A DNA stretch of 64,000 nt from Phenylobacterium sp. (GTDB lineage Bacteria > Pseudomonadota > Alphaproteobacteria > Caulobacterales > Caulobacteraceae): contig NZ_SCVD01000006.1 in assembly GCF_004297125.1 (NCBI RefSeq), positions 160,081-224,080 on the forward strand. The letters run 5' to 3'. Shown here piece by piece: positions 34,150-43,360 of the stretch. Below the pieces are notes generated by a model. It saw only the letters and a list, made by a program, of their open reading frames with translations, did no database searches and was not told the origin of the DNA. The first letter of the stretch is position 1. The number at the start of each line of letters is the position of its first letter. The translations under genes were made by a program, and so were the position numbers.

Positions 34150-37100
34150 ATGTCCGTCGATCACACGGCCTTGCCGCCGACCAACCGCCGACGCCTCTTC
34201 GCGCGCACCGCGCTGTGCGGCGCCCTCTGCGGCCTTTCCCTGCTGCCCGGCCTCGCCCAGGCCCTTCCGACGGGCGCGGTCCCCGAGGTGAACGCGGGCG
34301 GCGTGGCGCCGACCATCAACACCTCCGGCACTCGTCTCGATGTCACCCTGGGCGCGCCGCGCACGGTGCTGAACTGGTCAACGTTCGACGTCACGCCGGA
34401 CGAGACCGTCAGCTTCAACTTCGGAGCCCGTAACTGGATCGTCCTGAACCGCATCGGCAGCCTCACGGGATCCAAGATCGAAGGGACGATCGAGGGCCGG
34501 GTCGGCGGCGAGTATGGCGGCAACGTCTGGTTCGCGTCCCAGAGCAGCATCATCTTCGGCCGCGGATCCCGGGTCGACGCCGGCAGTATCGTGGCCGGGC
34601 TCGGAAACGTGGACACCGCCGGGTTTCTGGATCCTTCCAACACCCTGTTCTCGTTCTCCGGGGCCGACGCCGTGGCGGGCTCGAACATCATGGTCCTGGC
34701 CAACGCCACGCTGACGGCGCACGGCGGCATGGTGGCCCTGATGGGCCCCAGCATCGTGACGCGGGCCAACGCCCTGGTCAGCGCGACCGAAGGCAGCGTG
34801 CTCTACGGTTCGGCCAAGACCTTCCAGATTCGCATGGCGCCCGGCGCCGGGGGCGACTTCGACCTCGTGGACTTCATCGTGCCCGACGCCAGCGCGGGCA
34901 GCGACGCCGGCGTGGCGATCGACCTGGGCGGCGGGACCCGGGCCAACGCGGTCTTCCTGGCGGCGGTGAACCGCTCGGGGATCGGCAGCGCGATCATCAA
35001 TCTCGAGGGCATGGTCACGGCGCAGGCCGCCAAAGCCGACGGCGGCGACATCGTGTTGTCGGGCGGCGGCGGGATCGCCAACCGCCTGCCCGGCCCGGCG
35101 CTCGATGGGGTTTCCGCCACCGATATCTATCTCAACAAGGGCAGCGCATCTCGGGACCTGCGGGTCAGCAACCTCGGCCGGACGTTCGGCCGGCCCTGGG
35201 CGCGGCCGCTGGAGGAACTCAAGGACCCGCCCACGCTTGAGGAGGACGCCCAACCCTGCGAACTCCGCAGCGACTGCGGCGACGACGGTGGCGGCAACGG
35301 CAACGGCAACGGCTTTGGCTTCGCGCCGCTCGACCAGGCCCTGGATCAGGCCGTCATCGCCAGTCTGTTCGACCCGACCGCCGTGGCCGCGGTCACCGCC
35401 GGGCGCGACGCGCGGATCGCCGCGACCGCCAGCATCGAGCTGGGTAGCATCGTCGCGGCGCGCGACATCGCCGTCCAGGGTCCCGACATCAAGGCCAACA
35501 ACCTCGTCGCCGGCGGCGCCCTCACCGTAAACTCGACCCAGGGCGACGTGCGCCTGGCCACCGCAGGCACAACCCGCGAAGGCCTGGTGACCGCCAAGAC
35601 CGACGCCCTGATCGACACCATCTCCGCCCCGCAGAAGCTGACGGTGAACGCCGGACGCGACATCGCCATCGGCGACGGGACCACCAACGCGGCGGGCGTC
35701 GTCGTGCTCTCCGCGGCGCGGAACGTGACGCTGAACCTGGGCTCGGGGCGCATCGACACGGTGACGGCGGGCGGCGCCGTCGACCTGCGCGGCGCCGTCG
35801 ACGTCGGGACCATCACGGCGCCCAGGGTCTTCGGCCAGGCGGCCAGCATCAGGATCGGCGCGGTCACCACGACGGGCGACCTCTACGTAGTGGCCACCAA
35901 CGGCGACGCGATCGTCGGCGACGCGACGGCCGGCGACGACATCTATGTCCAGGCCACCCACGGCACGGCCTCGCTGACCAACGCCACCCTGACCGGCGCG
36001 GCGCCCGACGCCGTGGGCTTCGACTTCGCCGGCAACACCGACGCGGCCGGCAACGGCCGGGTCGTCCAGGTGACGTCCATCGACCTCGACGCGAAGCTGG
36101 GCCTGGGGACCGGCGGTGTCACCGGTGCGACGACCGTCGGCGTGCTGGCCGGCCGCGACGCCGCGATGGAGGTGATCAAGGCGACGCCGGGGTCGTTCTC
36201 CGTGACCGCAGCGCGCGACGCCACCGTGCGAGCGCCCACCGTCACCCTGGATTCGGTACAGGCGGGTCGCGACCTGTCGGTGGGCAGCACCACCGGCGAC
36301 TTCACGATCACCAACGCGCTGACGGCGGTGCGCAACATCTCTGTCAGCGCCGCCGGGGCGCTCAAGGTCGCCGACGTGCGGGCGGATTCCGGCTCGGTCT
36401 CGCTGGTCGGCGCCACGGTGACGGCAGGCAACGTCTCCGCCAGCGAGGATCTGACGCTGAAGGCGCTCAGCGGCGGCGTGACGACAGCCAGCTTCAAGAC
36501 CGGCCGCGACCTCATCGTCCAGGGCTCGTCTCTGTCGCTCGGCTCCACCATAAGCGCCGTTCCACGCGATCTTTCAATAACTTCCCTTGGCAACTTCACG
36601 TCGACGGCGCCCCTCAGCGCCGGCCGCAACCTGATCCTCGACGTCGCCGGCAAGGCGACGGTGGGCGCAACCACCGCGGTCAACGCGATCCGCATCGTCG
36701 CCGGAGACCTGGACCTGACCGGCGCGCTCACCGCGCCCAATGCCCAGATCGAGTCCAAGGGCGGCGCGATGCGCGTTGGCGGGACCGCGGACGGCGGTAG
36801 CGGGTTCATCTTCGACGGGGCCGATTTCGGCCAGCTCCGCGTGTCAGGCGTCACCAGGTTCTACGCCGGTTCGACCACCGGGACGGCGCGCGGCGACCTG
36901 ACGCTGCAGGACCTGTCGATCAACCCCACCAACACCCCCAGCGTCAGTTTCCTGGTCGGGTCGGGCGCCAATGCGCTGGTCCAGGGCATGGTCGCGCCGA
37001 ATACCAGCGGCGGGATCATCCGGATCGGCGACGCCAGCGACATGTCGTGGCGGCCGGGGTCCATTCTGGTCAGCGGCGCCCTGGGCGCGGCGACCTTCGC

Positions 37101-37836
37101 GGGCGGAGCCAAGTACACCAACATCCGGGCGTTCAGCGAGGTTCGGCTGGCGGCGCGGCAGGACATCCTGTTCGGGTCGCCGCGGTTCATCACCCTGATC
37201 CAGGAGACGCCGATCAGCGCCATAGACATCGCCGCCGGCCTGCCGGCGGGTTCCGCACCGCTGGGAAACGAGGTCGGCAAGGTCTTCGTCTCGACCGGAC
37301 GGCTGGAGGTCTCGTCCGATGGCAAGGCCGTGCAGCAGAACACCGCGCCGGTCGGTTCAGGCGGGACCGCGGGCCTCTATTTCACCGGCGCGTTCAATCC
37401 GGCGCTGATCATCGATCCGCCGCGGATCGTCGAACTGTGGGGCGCGATCGCGGGCGCCAACGGTCAGGTCATCACCGGGTCCGCGGCCGGCAGCGGCCTG
37501 ACGTTCACGGTCGTCGATTCCAACGGCCAGCCCATAAGCCGGCCCGATGGGGCGGCGTACCGCTTCAACGCCTGCGACGTTGGAACCACCAATTGCCCGG
37601 TGATTTCATCGCCATCGTCCGGCGGCGGATCGGGCGACATGAACGCGGGCGTGCTGACCGCGCGCGATCTGCTGGACGATCCGGGCGCGATCGACACCCT
37701 GGGCTCGGAGAGCCTGGCCCGTCCGCCGGTCCTGTTGAGTGTGGCCGAACCGCCCGTGGATGAGATCGTCACCGATCCCGTCGTCACCGGCACGGGGAGC
37801 GAAGAAATCTGGCGCAAGCGCAGGCAAACCAAATGA
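34150..37836 (+). CDS. Filamentous hemagglutinin-type TpsA exoprotein
   Basis: A 1228-residue secreted protein. I prefer ATG 34150, 8 bases after GGAGGG; ATG 34132 overlaps the tpsB stop. An extended signal region (RRRLFARTALCGALCGLSLLPGLAQA) precedes the TPS secretion domain (about 45-290) with FNFGARNWIVLNRIGS, matching the hemagglutinin N-terminal motif. After a Cys pair (CELRSDC) and a Gly/Asn-rich hinge come repeated beta-helix turns marked by AGRD/AARD units (AGRDARI, AARDIAV, NAGRDIAI, AGRDLSV, TGRDLIV, SAGRNLIL). It overlaps the CHAT gene by 4 bases. Likely an adhesin or surface fibre; no toxin domain seen. Confidence 0.88.
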   Translation: MSVDHTALPPTNRRRLFARTALCGALCGLSLLPGLAQALPTGAVPEVNAGGVAPTINTSGTRLDVTLGAPRTVLNWSTFDVTPDETVSFNFGARNWIVLNRIGSLTGSKIEGTIEGRVGGEYGGNVWFASQSSIIFGRGSRVDAGSIVAGLGNVDTAGFLDPSNTLFSFSGADAVAGSNIMVLANATLTAHGGMVALMGPSIVTRANALVSATEGSVLYGSAKTFQIRMAPGAGGDFDLVDFIVPDASAGSDAGVAIDLGGGTRANAVFLAAVNRSGIGSAIINLEGMVTAQAAKADGGDIVLSGGGGIANRLPGPALDGVSATDIYLNKGSASRDLRVSNLGRTFGRPWARPLEELKDPPTLEEDAQPCELRSDCGDDGGGNGNGNGFGFAPLDQALDQAVIASLFDPTAVAAVTAGRDARIAATASIELGSIVAARDIAVQGPDIKANNLVAGGALTVNSTQGDVRLATAGTTREGLVTAKTDALIDTISAPQKLTVNAGRDIAIGDGTTNAAGVVVLSAARNVTLNLGSGRIDTVTAGGAVDLRGAVDVGTITAPRVFGQAASIRIGAVTTTGDLYVVATNGDAIVGDATAGDDIYVQATHGTASLTNATLTGAAPDAVGFDFAGNTDAAGNGRVVQVTSIDLDAKLGLGTGGVTGATTVGVLAGRDAAMEVIKATPGSFSVTAARDATVRAPTVTLDSVQAGRDLSVGSTTGDFTITNALTAVRNISVSAAGALKVADVRADSGSVSLVGATVTAGNVSASEDLTLKALSGGVTTASFKTGRDLIVQGSSLSLGSTISAVPRDLSITSLGNFTSTAPLSAGRNLILDVAGKATVGATTAVNAIRIVAGDLDLTGALTAPNAQIESKGGAMRVGGTADGGSGFIFDGADFGQLRVSGVTRFYAGSTTGTARGDLTLQDLSINPTNTPSVSFLVGSGANALVQGMVAPNTSGGIIRIGDASDMSWRPGSILVSGALGAATFAGGAKYTNIRAFSEVRLAARQDILFGSPRFITLIQETPISAIDIAAGLPAGSAPLGNEVGKVFVSTGRLEVSSDGKAVQQNTAPVGSGGTAGLYFTGAFNPALIIDPPRIVELWGAIAGANGQVITGSAAGSGLTFTVVDSNGQPISRPDGAAYRFNACDVGTTNCPVISSPSSGGGSGDMNAGVLTARDLLDDPGAIDTLGSESLARPPVLLSVAEPPVDEIVTDPVVTGTGSEEIWRKRRQTK

Positions 37837-40800
37837 TCCGGACGAGCCTTCTCCTGGGACTGGGCGGCGCGATCGTGCTGTTGGCGCAGTCCTCCGCCGC
37901 CGGCGCCCAGACCCGCGCCGACCTGATCCCCCTGGGCCAGAGCGCAGCCTCGGGCGCCGTCTGCCAGGCCGTGCGCGACTACGACGACCCGGTGGTGCAG
38001 GCCGCCGGACGCCGCGCCTGGAACATCCGCTGCCGCGGGTGGGAAGGCAGCCTCGGCCGGCTCTACGCCCTGCCTCAGGCCGCCGCCGGCGCCTGGGAGC
38101 CCGCCCTCGCCGCCCGCGCCGAATGCGCCGAGGCCAAGTCGGAGACCGTCTCCGGCCTGGGGCCGGTCAATCGCCGCGCCTGCCGCAGCGCCGCGGGCAA
38201 GGCGCCTTACCTGGCCTACGTCTCTAACAGGGGCGGCCAGATTTACGCCGCCGAGGGGGCGGCCCAGATCGCCGACGTGCTGGAAGCGGGCCTCAAGGTC
38301 GTCTCCGGCGCCGCCAAGCCGCCGGCGGCGGGCCAGATGCAGACCTCTGCGGCAAGCGCCGAGATCGCCGCCGATTTCGGGGGCGCCACGGGGGGCCTCG
38401 CTCGCTCGCAGGCCGCCGCCGCCACCGACCCGGCCCGCCTGCGCGCCCGCGCCTACGTCCAGAACAACGAGTGGCGCTTCGAGCAGGCCGAGACCGATTT
38501 CCAGGCCCTGGTGGCCGACGCCGAAGCCCGCCGCGCGCCGCCCGCCGAGATGGGCGAGGCCCTGCTGAACCTGGCGCTGAACGTCTCGAACAACGGCCGC
38601 TTCGCCGAGGCTGACCGCCTGTTCCGTGACGCCGGGGCCCAGGTGACCGCCGCGGGCGATCCGCTGCTGGCCGCCCGGGCGGGCGCCTACCGCGCGCTGC
38701 ACCTGCGCAACGCCGGCCGGTTCGCCGACGCCGTGACCGCCGCCCAGGCCGCCCTGCGCGCCAGCGAAGAGGTGCGCGAGACCCGTGGCCTCGCCGCCAC
38801 GGGTCCGACCGTCACCCAGTCCGGCGACGGCCTCGCCATCGGCGGCGACCTGGCCTCGGCCCTCAACAATCGCGCCGGGGGCCGCGACGTCATGGGCGGC
38901 AGCCGCGTATCGACGTCCGACCGGCTCGCCGTGCAGGACGCCCAGGCGCTGGAGGTGATGGGCTCGTCCCTCGCCGCGCAGGGCGACGCCGCCGGCGCCC
39001 GCGACGCCCTGGCCCGCGCCAGCCGCACCCTGACCGCCGCCGAGGCGAACGGGGCGCTCAATGTGTGGCTGCGCGCCCGCATCGCGGCCGACCTGGCCGA
39101 GATCGACATGGACGCCGGCCAGCCGGCCCAGGCCATCGGGAAGTACAACGACGCCATCCGCACCATCCGCCTGCGCCACGCGGGCACGGCGGCAGAGGGC
39201 GGCCTGATGCTGGACCTGGGCCGCGCCCAGGTGGCGGCCGGGCAGGAAGACGCTGCGCTGGCCACCTATGCCCGCGCCTTCGAACTGTTCCAGGCCCAGC
39301 GGGGCGCGCTGGGCGCCTCGGCCGACGACGCCGCCCCCTATTTCGACCTCCTGATCAAGCGGATCCGGACCGACCCGGCCCGGGCCGACGGCTACAAGGC
39401 TCGGTTCTTCAACGCCGCCTCCAGCGTCGTGTCGAACGCCACCGCCCAGACGGTCTCCAAGCTGGCCGCCCGGGTCGCCTCGGGCGACAGCGCCGTGACC
39501 GGCCTGGTCCGCGCGCTGGAGGACACCCGCCGCGAGCTGCGCGCCACCGAGGCCCAGGCCGCCAACCTGCAGGCTGCGAACACCTACGCCGGCGAGGCGC
39601 GGACGGACCTCGAAGCCCGGCTGAAGACGCTGCAGGAGCAGTCGGACGCCCTGGAGAACCAGCTGCTGGCGGCCAATCCGCGCTATGCGCAGCTGGTGTC
39701 GTCCCAGGCCTCGCTCGCCGACCTCCAGAAGGCGCTCGGCAAGGACGAGGTCTATGTGAAGATCCTGCTGCTCGACAGCCGCGGCTACGGCCTACTGGTC
39801 TCACCGACGGCGGCAAAGCCCTACACGATCGAGCTGAACCGCGGCACGGCGGGTGTCGCCGTCCGCCGCCTGCGCGAACCGTTCGAGGCGGAGGACACCC
39901 TGCCGCCCTTCGACGTCGCCGCGTCCTACACCCTGTTCCAGCAACTGTTCGGCCCGGTGGCGACCGACGTGATGGCCGCCAAACGCCTCGTGTACGAGCC
40001 CGACGGCGGGCTGGTCTCGCTGCCGGTGGGCGCACTGGTCACCGCCGACCCGTCGGCCTTGCTGGCCAGCACCACGCCCGGCGCCGACCCGGACTACCGC
40101 CAGGTGGCGTGGCTTGGCGCCAAGGTGGACTCCGCCCTGGTGCTGTCGGCCGCTTCGTTCATGCAGTCCCGGGCCTTCGCGCCGTCCAGGGCCCGGCAGA
40201 GCTTCCTGGGGTTCGCCGATCCGGCGACGCCGGGGCGCTCGGACAAGCGGGCCTATGCCTCGGTCGTGCGCCGGTCCGTGAGTCTGCGCACCGAGCGCGA
40301 CCTCAGCAACATCTGCGAGAACACCCGCCTGGCGCTGCTGCAGATGCCCGCCCTGCCCGACACCGCCGACGAGGTCCGTCAGGTCGGCGCCAGCATCGCC
40401 GGCGCGCAGGGCGAACAGATCGTCGTCGGCGCGGCCTTCACCGACGACACCGTCAAGGCCCGCAAGGACCTGTCGGACTACAAGGTGCTTTATTTCGCCA
40501 CCCACGGCCTGCTGCCGCAGCCGTCGGCCTGCCTGCCAGAGCCGGCGCTGATGACCTCGCTGGGCGCGGGCGATTCGGACGGTCTGCTCGACGCCAGCGA
40601 GATCCTCGACCTCAAGCTGGACGCCGACCTGGTCGTGCTGTCGGCCTGCGACACCGGCGGCGCTGGCGGCGAAGCCTCCACCAGCGGCCTGCAAGGCGGC
40701 GGCGAGGCCCTGGGCGGCCTGACCCGGGCGGTGATCTACGCGGGCGGCCGTTCGCTGATCGTCTCGCACTGGTCGGTGGACTCGGTGGCCACGGTGCGGC

Positions 40801-40979
40801 TGATGACCGGGATGTTCTCGGCCACGGCGACCAGCCAGGCCGGCGCCCTGACCAAGGCGCAGGTGGCGCTGCAGCAAAGCCAGCAGTGGTCGCACCCTTA
40901 CTTCTGGGCGCCCTTCACCATCGTCGGCGACGGTTCGCGGCCTATGCCCGGCGCCGCGCCCCAGACCGCGGACCGCTGA
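37833..40979 (+). CDS. Exported TPR - CHAT (caspase-like peptidase) protein
   Basis: A 1048-residue protein coupled to tpsA by an ATGA overlap. It has a signal peptide (LLLGLGGAIVLLAQSSAAGAQT), a TPR-like helical region (about 210-510), a coiled coil (about 555-620) and a C-terminal CHAT domain (about 680-1035). The catalytic dyad is visible: H891 in YFATHGLLP and C939 in VVLSACDTGGA, with GLTRAVIYAGGRSLIVSHWSVDS following. CHAT domains are clan CD peptidases related to caspases and separase. Most work in the cytosol, so an exported one beside two-partner secretion is notable. It may process TpsA, or may respond to envelope signals. Substrate unknown. Confidence 0.88.
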   Translation: MIRTSLLLGLGGAIVLLAQSSAAGAQTRADLIPLGQSAASGAVCQAVRDYDDPVVQAAGRRAWNIRCRGWEGSLGRLYALPQAAAGAWEPALAARAECAEAKSETVSGLGPVNRRACRSAAGKAPYLAYVSNRGGQIYAAEGAAQIADVLEAGLKVVSGAAKPPAAGQMQTSAASAEIAADFGGATGGLARSQAAAATDPARLRARAYVQNNEWRFEQAETDFQALVADAEARRAPPAEMGEALLNLALNVSNNGRFAEADRLFRDAGAQVTAAGDPLLAARAGAYRALHLRNAGRFADAVTAAQAALRASEEVRETRGLAATGPTVTQSGDGLAIGGDLASALNNRAGGRDVMGGSRVSTSDRLAVQDAQALEVMGSSLAAQGDAAGARDALARASRTLTAAEANGALNVWLRARIAADLAEIDMDAGQPAQAIGKYNDAIRTIRLRHAGTAAEGGLMLDLGRAQVAAGQEDAALATYARAFELFQAQRGALGASADDAAPYFDLLIKRIRTDPARADGYKARFFNAASSVVSNATAQTVSKLAARVASGDSAVTGLVRALEDTRRELRATEAQAANLQAANTYAGEARTDLEARLKTLQEQSDALENQLLAANPRYAQLVSSQASLADLQKALGKDEVYVKILLLDSRGYGLLVSPTAAKPYTIELNRGTAGVAVRRLREPFEAEDTLPPFDVAASYTLFQQLFGPVATDVMAAKRLVYEPDGGLVSLPVGALVTADPSALLASTTPGADPDYRQVAWLGAKVDSALVLSAASFMQSRAFAPSRARQSFLGFADPATPGRSDKRAYASVVRRSVSLRTERDLSNICENTRLALLQMPALPDTADEVRQVGASIAGAQGEQIVVGAAFTDDTVKARKDLSDYKVLYFATHGLLPQPSACLPEPALMTSLGAGDSDGLLDASEILDLKLDADLVVLSACDTGGAGGEASTSGLQGGGEALGGLTRAVIYAGGRSLIVSHWSVDSVATVRLMTGMFSATATSQAGALTKAQVALQQSQQWSHPYFWAPFTIVGDGSRPMPGAAPQTADR

Positions 40980-41010
40980 CCGGCGGGCCCGCGGGCGTCC
41001 CGGAGCCGCC

Positions 41011-42666
41011 ATGGCGAACGCCGCGATCCAGCTTAGCTCCGAGCCTTATGACGCCGCGATCCCGCGGCCCATGGGGCGCAACTCGGCCGGCGAGGGCTTC
41101 CTGCGCGGTTTCCTGCGGTACGCCGACGTCGACCGCTTCTGGTTCTGGAACGTGCATGGCCAGGATCAGGAAGAGCTGGAGGCCCTCCTGCAGCGGCTCG
41201 GCAGGCCCGATCGCCCCGTGGAATGGGTGGAACGCGGCGACCGGGATCGGCTGGCCCAGGCCGGCGCGCTCTACGTCCCGACCCCGGAGCTGAAGGACGA
41301 AGCCTGGGCCCGGCGCGCCTTCGGCGGGCACGCCTATTCGATCACCGGCGTCACCCACACCATTGCAGAGAACGACATCCTGGACGAGATCGGCGCGCTG
41401 CTGCTGGCGCCCCTCGAGCCCTGGGATGCGCTGATCTGTACATCAGCTTCCACCCGCAAGTCAGTGGAAACGCTTCTGGAATCGGTCGCCATATACCTGC
41501 AGGACCGCTTCGGCGCGACCCGCATCCCGCCCGCGCAGCTGGTGACGATTCCACTGGGGATCCATCCCGACGACTTCCGCACGGATCCCCAGACGCGCCG
41601 GCGCTGGCGCGAGCAGCTCGGCATCCCCGAGGATGCGCCGGCCGCCCTGTTCGTCGGCCGCTTCAGCGTCTCCGCCAAGATGCATCCCGGCCCGATGGGC
41701 ATGGCCTTGCAGGAGGCTTCGCGGCGGCTGGGCCTCCCCGTCCATTGGATCGTGTACGGCGGCGCCCGGCGTGGCGCGGACGAAGACGCCTTCCGGGAGG
41801 CCGCCGCCGCGTTCTCTCCCGACGTGGAGATTCACTTCGTGGAACACGTCTCTTCGGTCGGGCGCGACGAGATCCTCTCGGCGGCCGACGTCTTCCTGTC
41901 CCTGTCGGACAACATCCAGGAGACCTTCGGCCTGACGCCGGTCGAAGCCATGGCCGCCGGCCTGCCCTGCGTGGTCAGCGACTGGGACGGCTACCGCGAC
42001 ACGGTGCGCCACGGGGTCGATGGCTTCCGCATCCGCACGACGGCGCCGCGTCCCGGCCTGGGTTCGGACCTCGTCTATGCCTACGCCCAGCGGCTGATGG
42101 CCTACGACGACTACGCCGGCTCCGCGGCCCTGTTCACCGCCGTCGATGTCGCCGACGCCGCGGACGCCCTGGTCACCCTCTTCGCGGACACCGAACTGCG
42201 CCGCCGGATGGGCGAGGCGGGACAGACGCGCGCGCGGGAGGTCTTCGACTGGCGGGGCGTGATCCCGCAATACCAGGCGCTCTGGCAGGAGTTGCGCCGC
42301 CGCCGCCAGGCCGCGCCCGAGCAGCCGGGGCTGGAGAACCCCTACCGCCCCGACCCATTCCGCATGTTCCAGGCCTATCCCACCGCGGCGCTGGGCGCCG
42401 GCGACACGATCGCCCTGGCCCGCGCCCTTGCGCCGGGCGAGGCGGCGGAGCTGCTTGAGGGACCGTCCGTCCGCCGGGACGCGGCGCGCCTGCCGAGCCT
42501 CGCGGAGGCCGAAGCGATCCTGGCCTCGCTCGCCACCGGCCCGCGCACCGTCAGCGCCCTGCTGGCGCAGGCTCCGCCGGAGCGACGTCCCTTCGTGGAG
42601 CGCGGGATCTTGTGGCTGGCCAAGTTCGGGCTTGTGCGTCTGCGCGGCGGAACGTCGCGTACTTGA
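41011..42666 (+). CDS. Glycosyltransferase, GT4-like (GT-B fold)
   Basis: A 551-residue soluble enzyme, 31 bases after the CHAT gene. The acceptor half (1-210) is followed by the GT1/GT4 domain with AALFVGRFSVSAKMHPGPM and the donor-binding signature SLSDNIQETFGLTPVEAMAAGLPCVVSDWDGYRD (E-x7-E type). The C-terminal 120 residues are an extra helical region not seen in minimal GT4 enzymes. It could glycosylate the TpsA exoprotein or a surface polysaccharide; no other polysaccharide genes are nearby. Acceptor and donor are unknown. Confidence 0.82.
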   Translation: MANAAIQLSSEPYDAAIPRPMGRNSAGEGFLRGFLRYADVDRFWFWNVHGQDQEELEALLQRLGRPDRPVEWVERGDRDRLAQAGALYVPTPELKDEAWARRAFGGHAYSITGVTHTIAENDILDEIGALLLAPLEPWDALICTSASTRKSVETLLESVAIYLQDRFGATRIPPAQLVTIPLGIHPDDFRTDPQTRRRWREQLGIPEDAPAALFVGRFSVSAKMHPGPMGMALQEASRRLGLPVHWIVYGGARRGADEDAFREAAAAFSPDVEIHFVEHVSSVGRDEILSAADVFLSLSDNIQETFGLTPVEAMAAGLPCVVSDWDGYRDTVRHGVDGFRIRTTAPRPGLGSDLVYAYAQRLMAYDDYAGSAALFTAVDVADAADALVTLFADTELRRRMGEAGQTRAREVFDWRGVIPQYQALWQELRRRRQAAPEQPGLENPYRPDPFRMFQAYPTAALGAGDTIALARALAPGEAAELLEGPSVRRDAARLPSLAEAEAILASLATGPRTVSALLAQAPPERRPFVERGILWLAKFGLVRLRGGTSRT

Positions 42667-42764
42667 GTTCAACAGTCATGGTTAGGTACCGTTCAGTGCT
42701 CCCATGTGGTAGTCCTGCGCCTGACACGTGCTCGATCCAACGTCGTCCTTCGGGGGTGAACTAA

Positions 42765-43223
42765 ATGCGTAAACTACTGATTGGGGTTGCTCTTTCACTC
42801 GCGTTCGGCGGAGCCGCCGCGGCCAGCGACTACCTTGTGGTGAACTCGACCGATCCGGCCATCAAGCGCGGCCAGGCCTTCGACGCGGGCGCCAAGGTGC
42901 CGCTGGGCGCGGGCAAGACGCTGACCGTGATGCGCGCCTCGGGCGAGGTCACGACCCTGCGTGGCGGCGCCGCCGGCGCGACCATTCCCGGCGCCCGCGT
43001 GGCCTCGGCCGACGCGGCCCGCTTCGAGACCCTGCGCGCCCTCGTCGAGCCGCCGCCGCAAGGCCGCACCTTCGGGGCGCGCCGCGGTGGCATCTGCCCG
43101 GCCATCGAAAGCCTGACCACGCTGGACGACATCGTCCGCACCGCGGAATCCAGCGGCTGCAAGGCCGTCGCGCGCCAGGCCCTGGACGCCTACCTGACCA
43201 AGGGCGCCGCCTCGAACGACTGA
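42765..43223 (+). CDS. Small secreted protein of unknown function
   Basis: A 152-residue exported protein with a clear signal peptide (MRKLLIGVALSLAFGGAAAAS). The mature part has a beta-rich start (DYLVVNSTDPAIKRGQAFDAGAKVPLGAGKTLTVM), an RGG turn, and two Cys (CPAIES, SSGCKAVA) that may form a disulfide. The segment VPLGAGKTLTVMRASGEVTTLRGG resembles a short FecR-like sheet. I do not recognise the family. It has its own 98-base upstream region and a terminator after it, so it is probably monocistronic. Confidence 0.65.
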   Translation: MRKLLIGVALSLAFGGAAAASDYLVVNSTDPAIKRGQAFDAGAKVPLGAGKTLTVMRASGEVTTLRGGAAGATIPGARVASADAARFETLRALVEPPPQGRTFGARRGGICPAIESLTTLDDIVRTAESSGCKAVARQALDAYLTKGAASND

Positions 43224-43247
43224 CATCCGCCTTACGGCGGGGCGACG

Positions 43248-43284
43248 GGGCCGACGGACCGCGAAAGCGCCCGCCGGCCCTTTT
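43248..43284 (+). terminator. Rho-independent terminator of the small secreted protein gene
   Basis: GGGCCGACGG pairs with CCGCCGGCCC (one mismatch) around a 13-base loop that itself contains GCGAAAGC, followed by TTTTC. It begins 25 bases after the stop. Confidence 0.7.
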
Positions 43285-43360
43285 CGTTGGCCGCCGGTAA
43301 CCTCTCGGCAAGCATGTTCGTTAGGCCTAATTGAAGGCCGCGTGTGGCGTTCTGCCGCGG

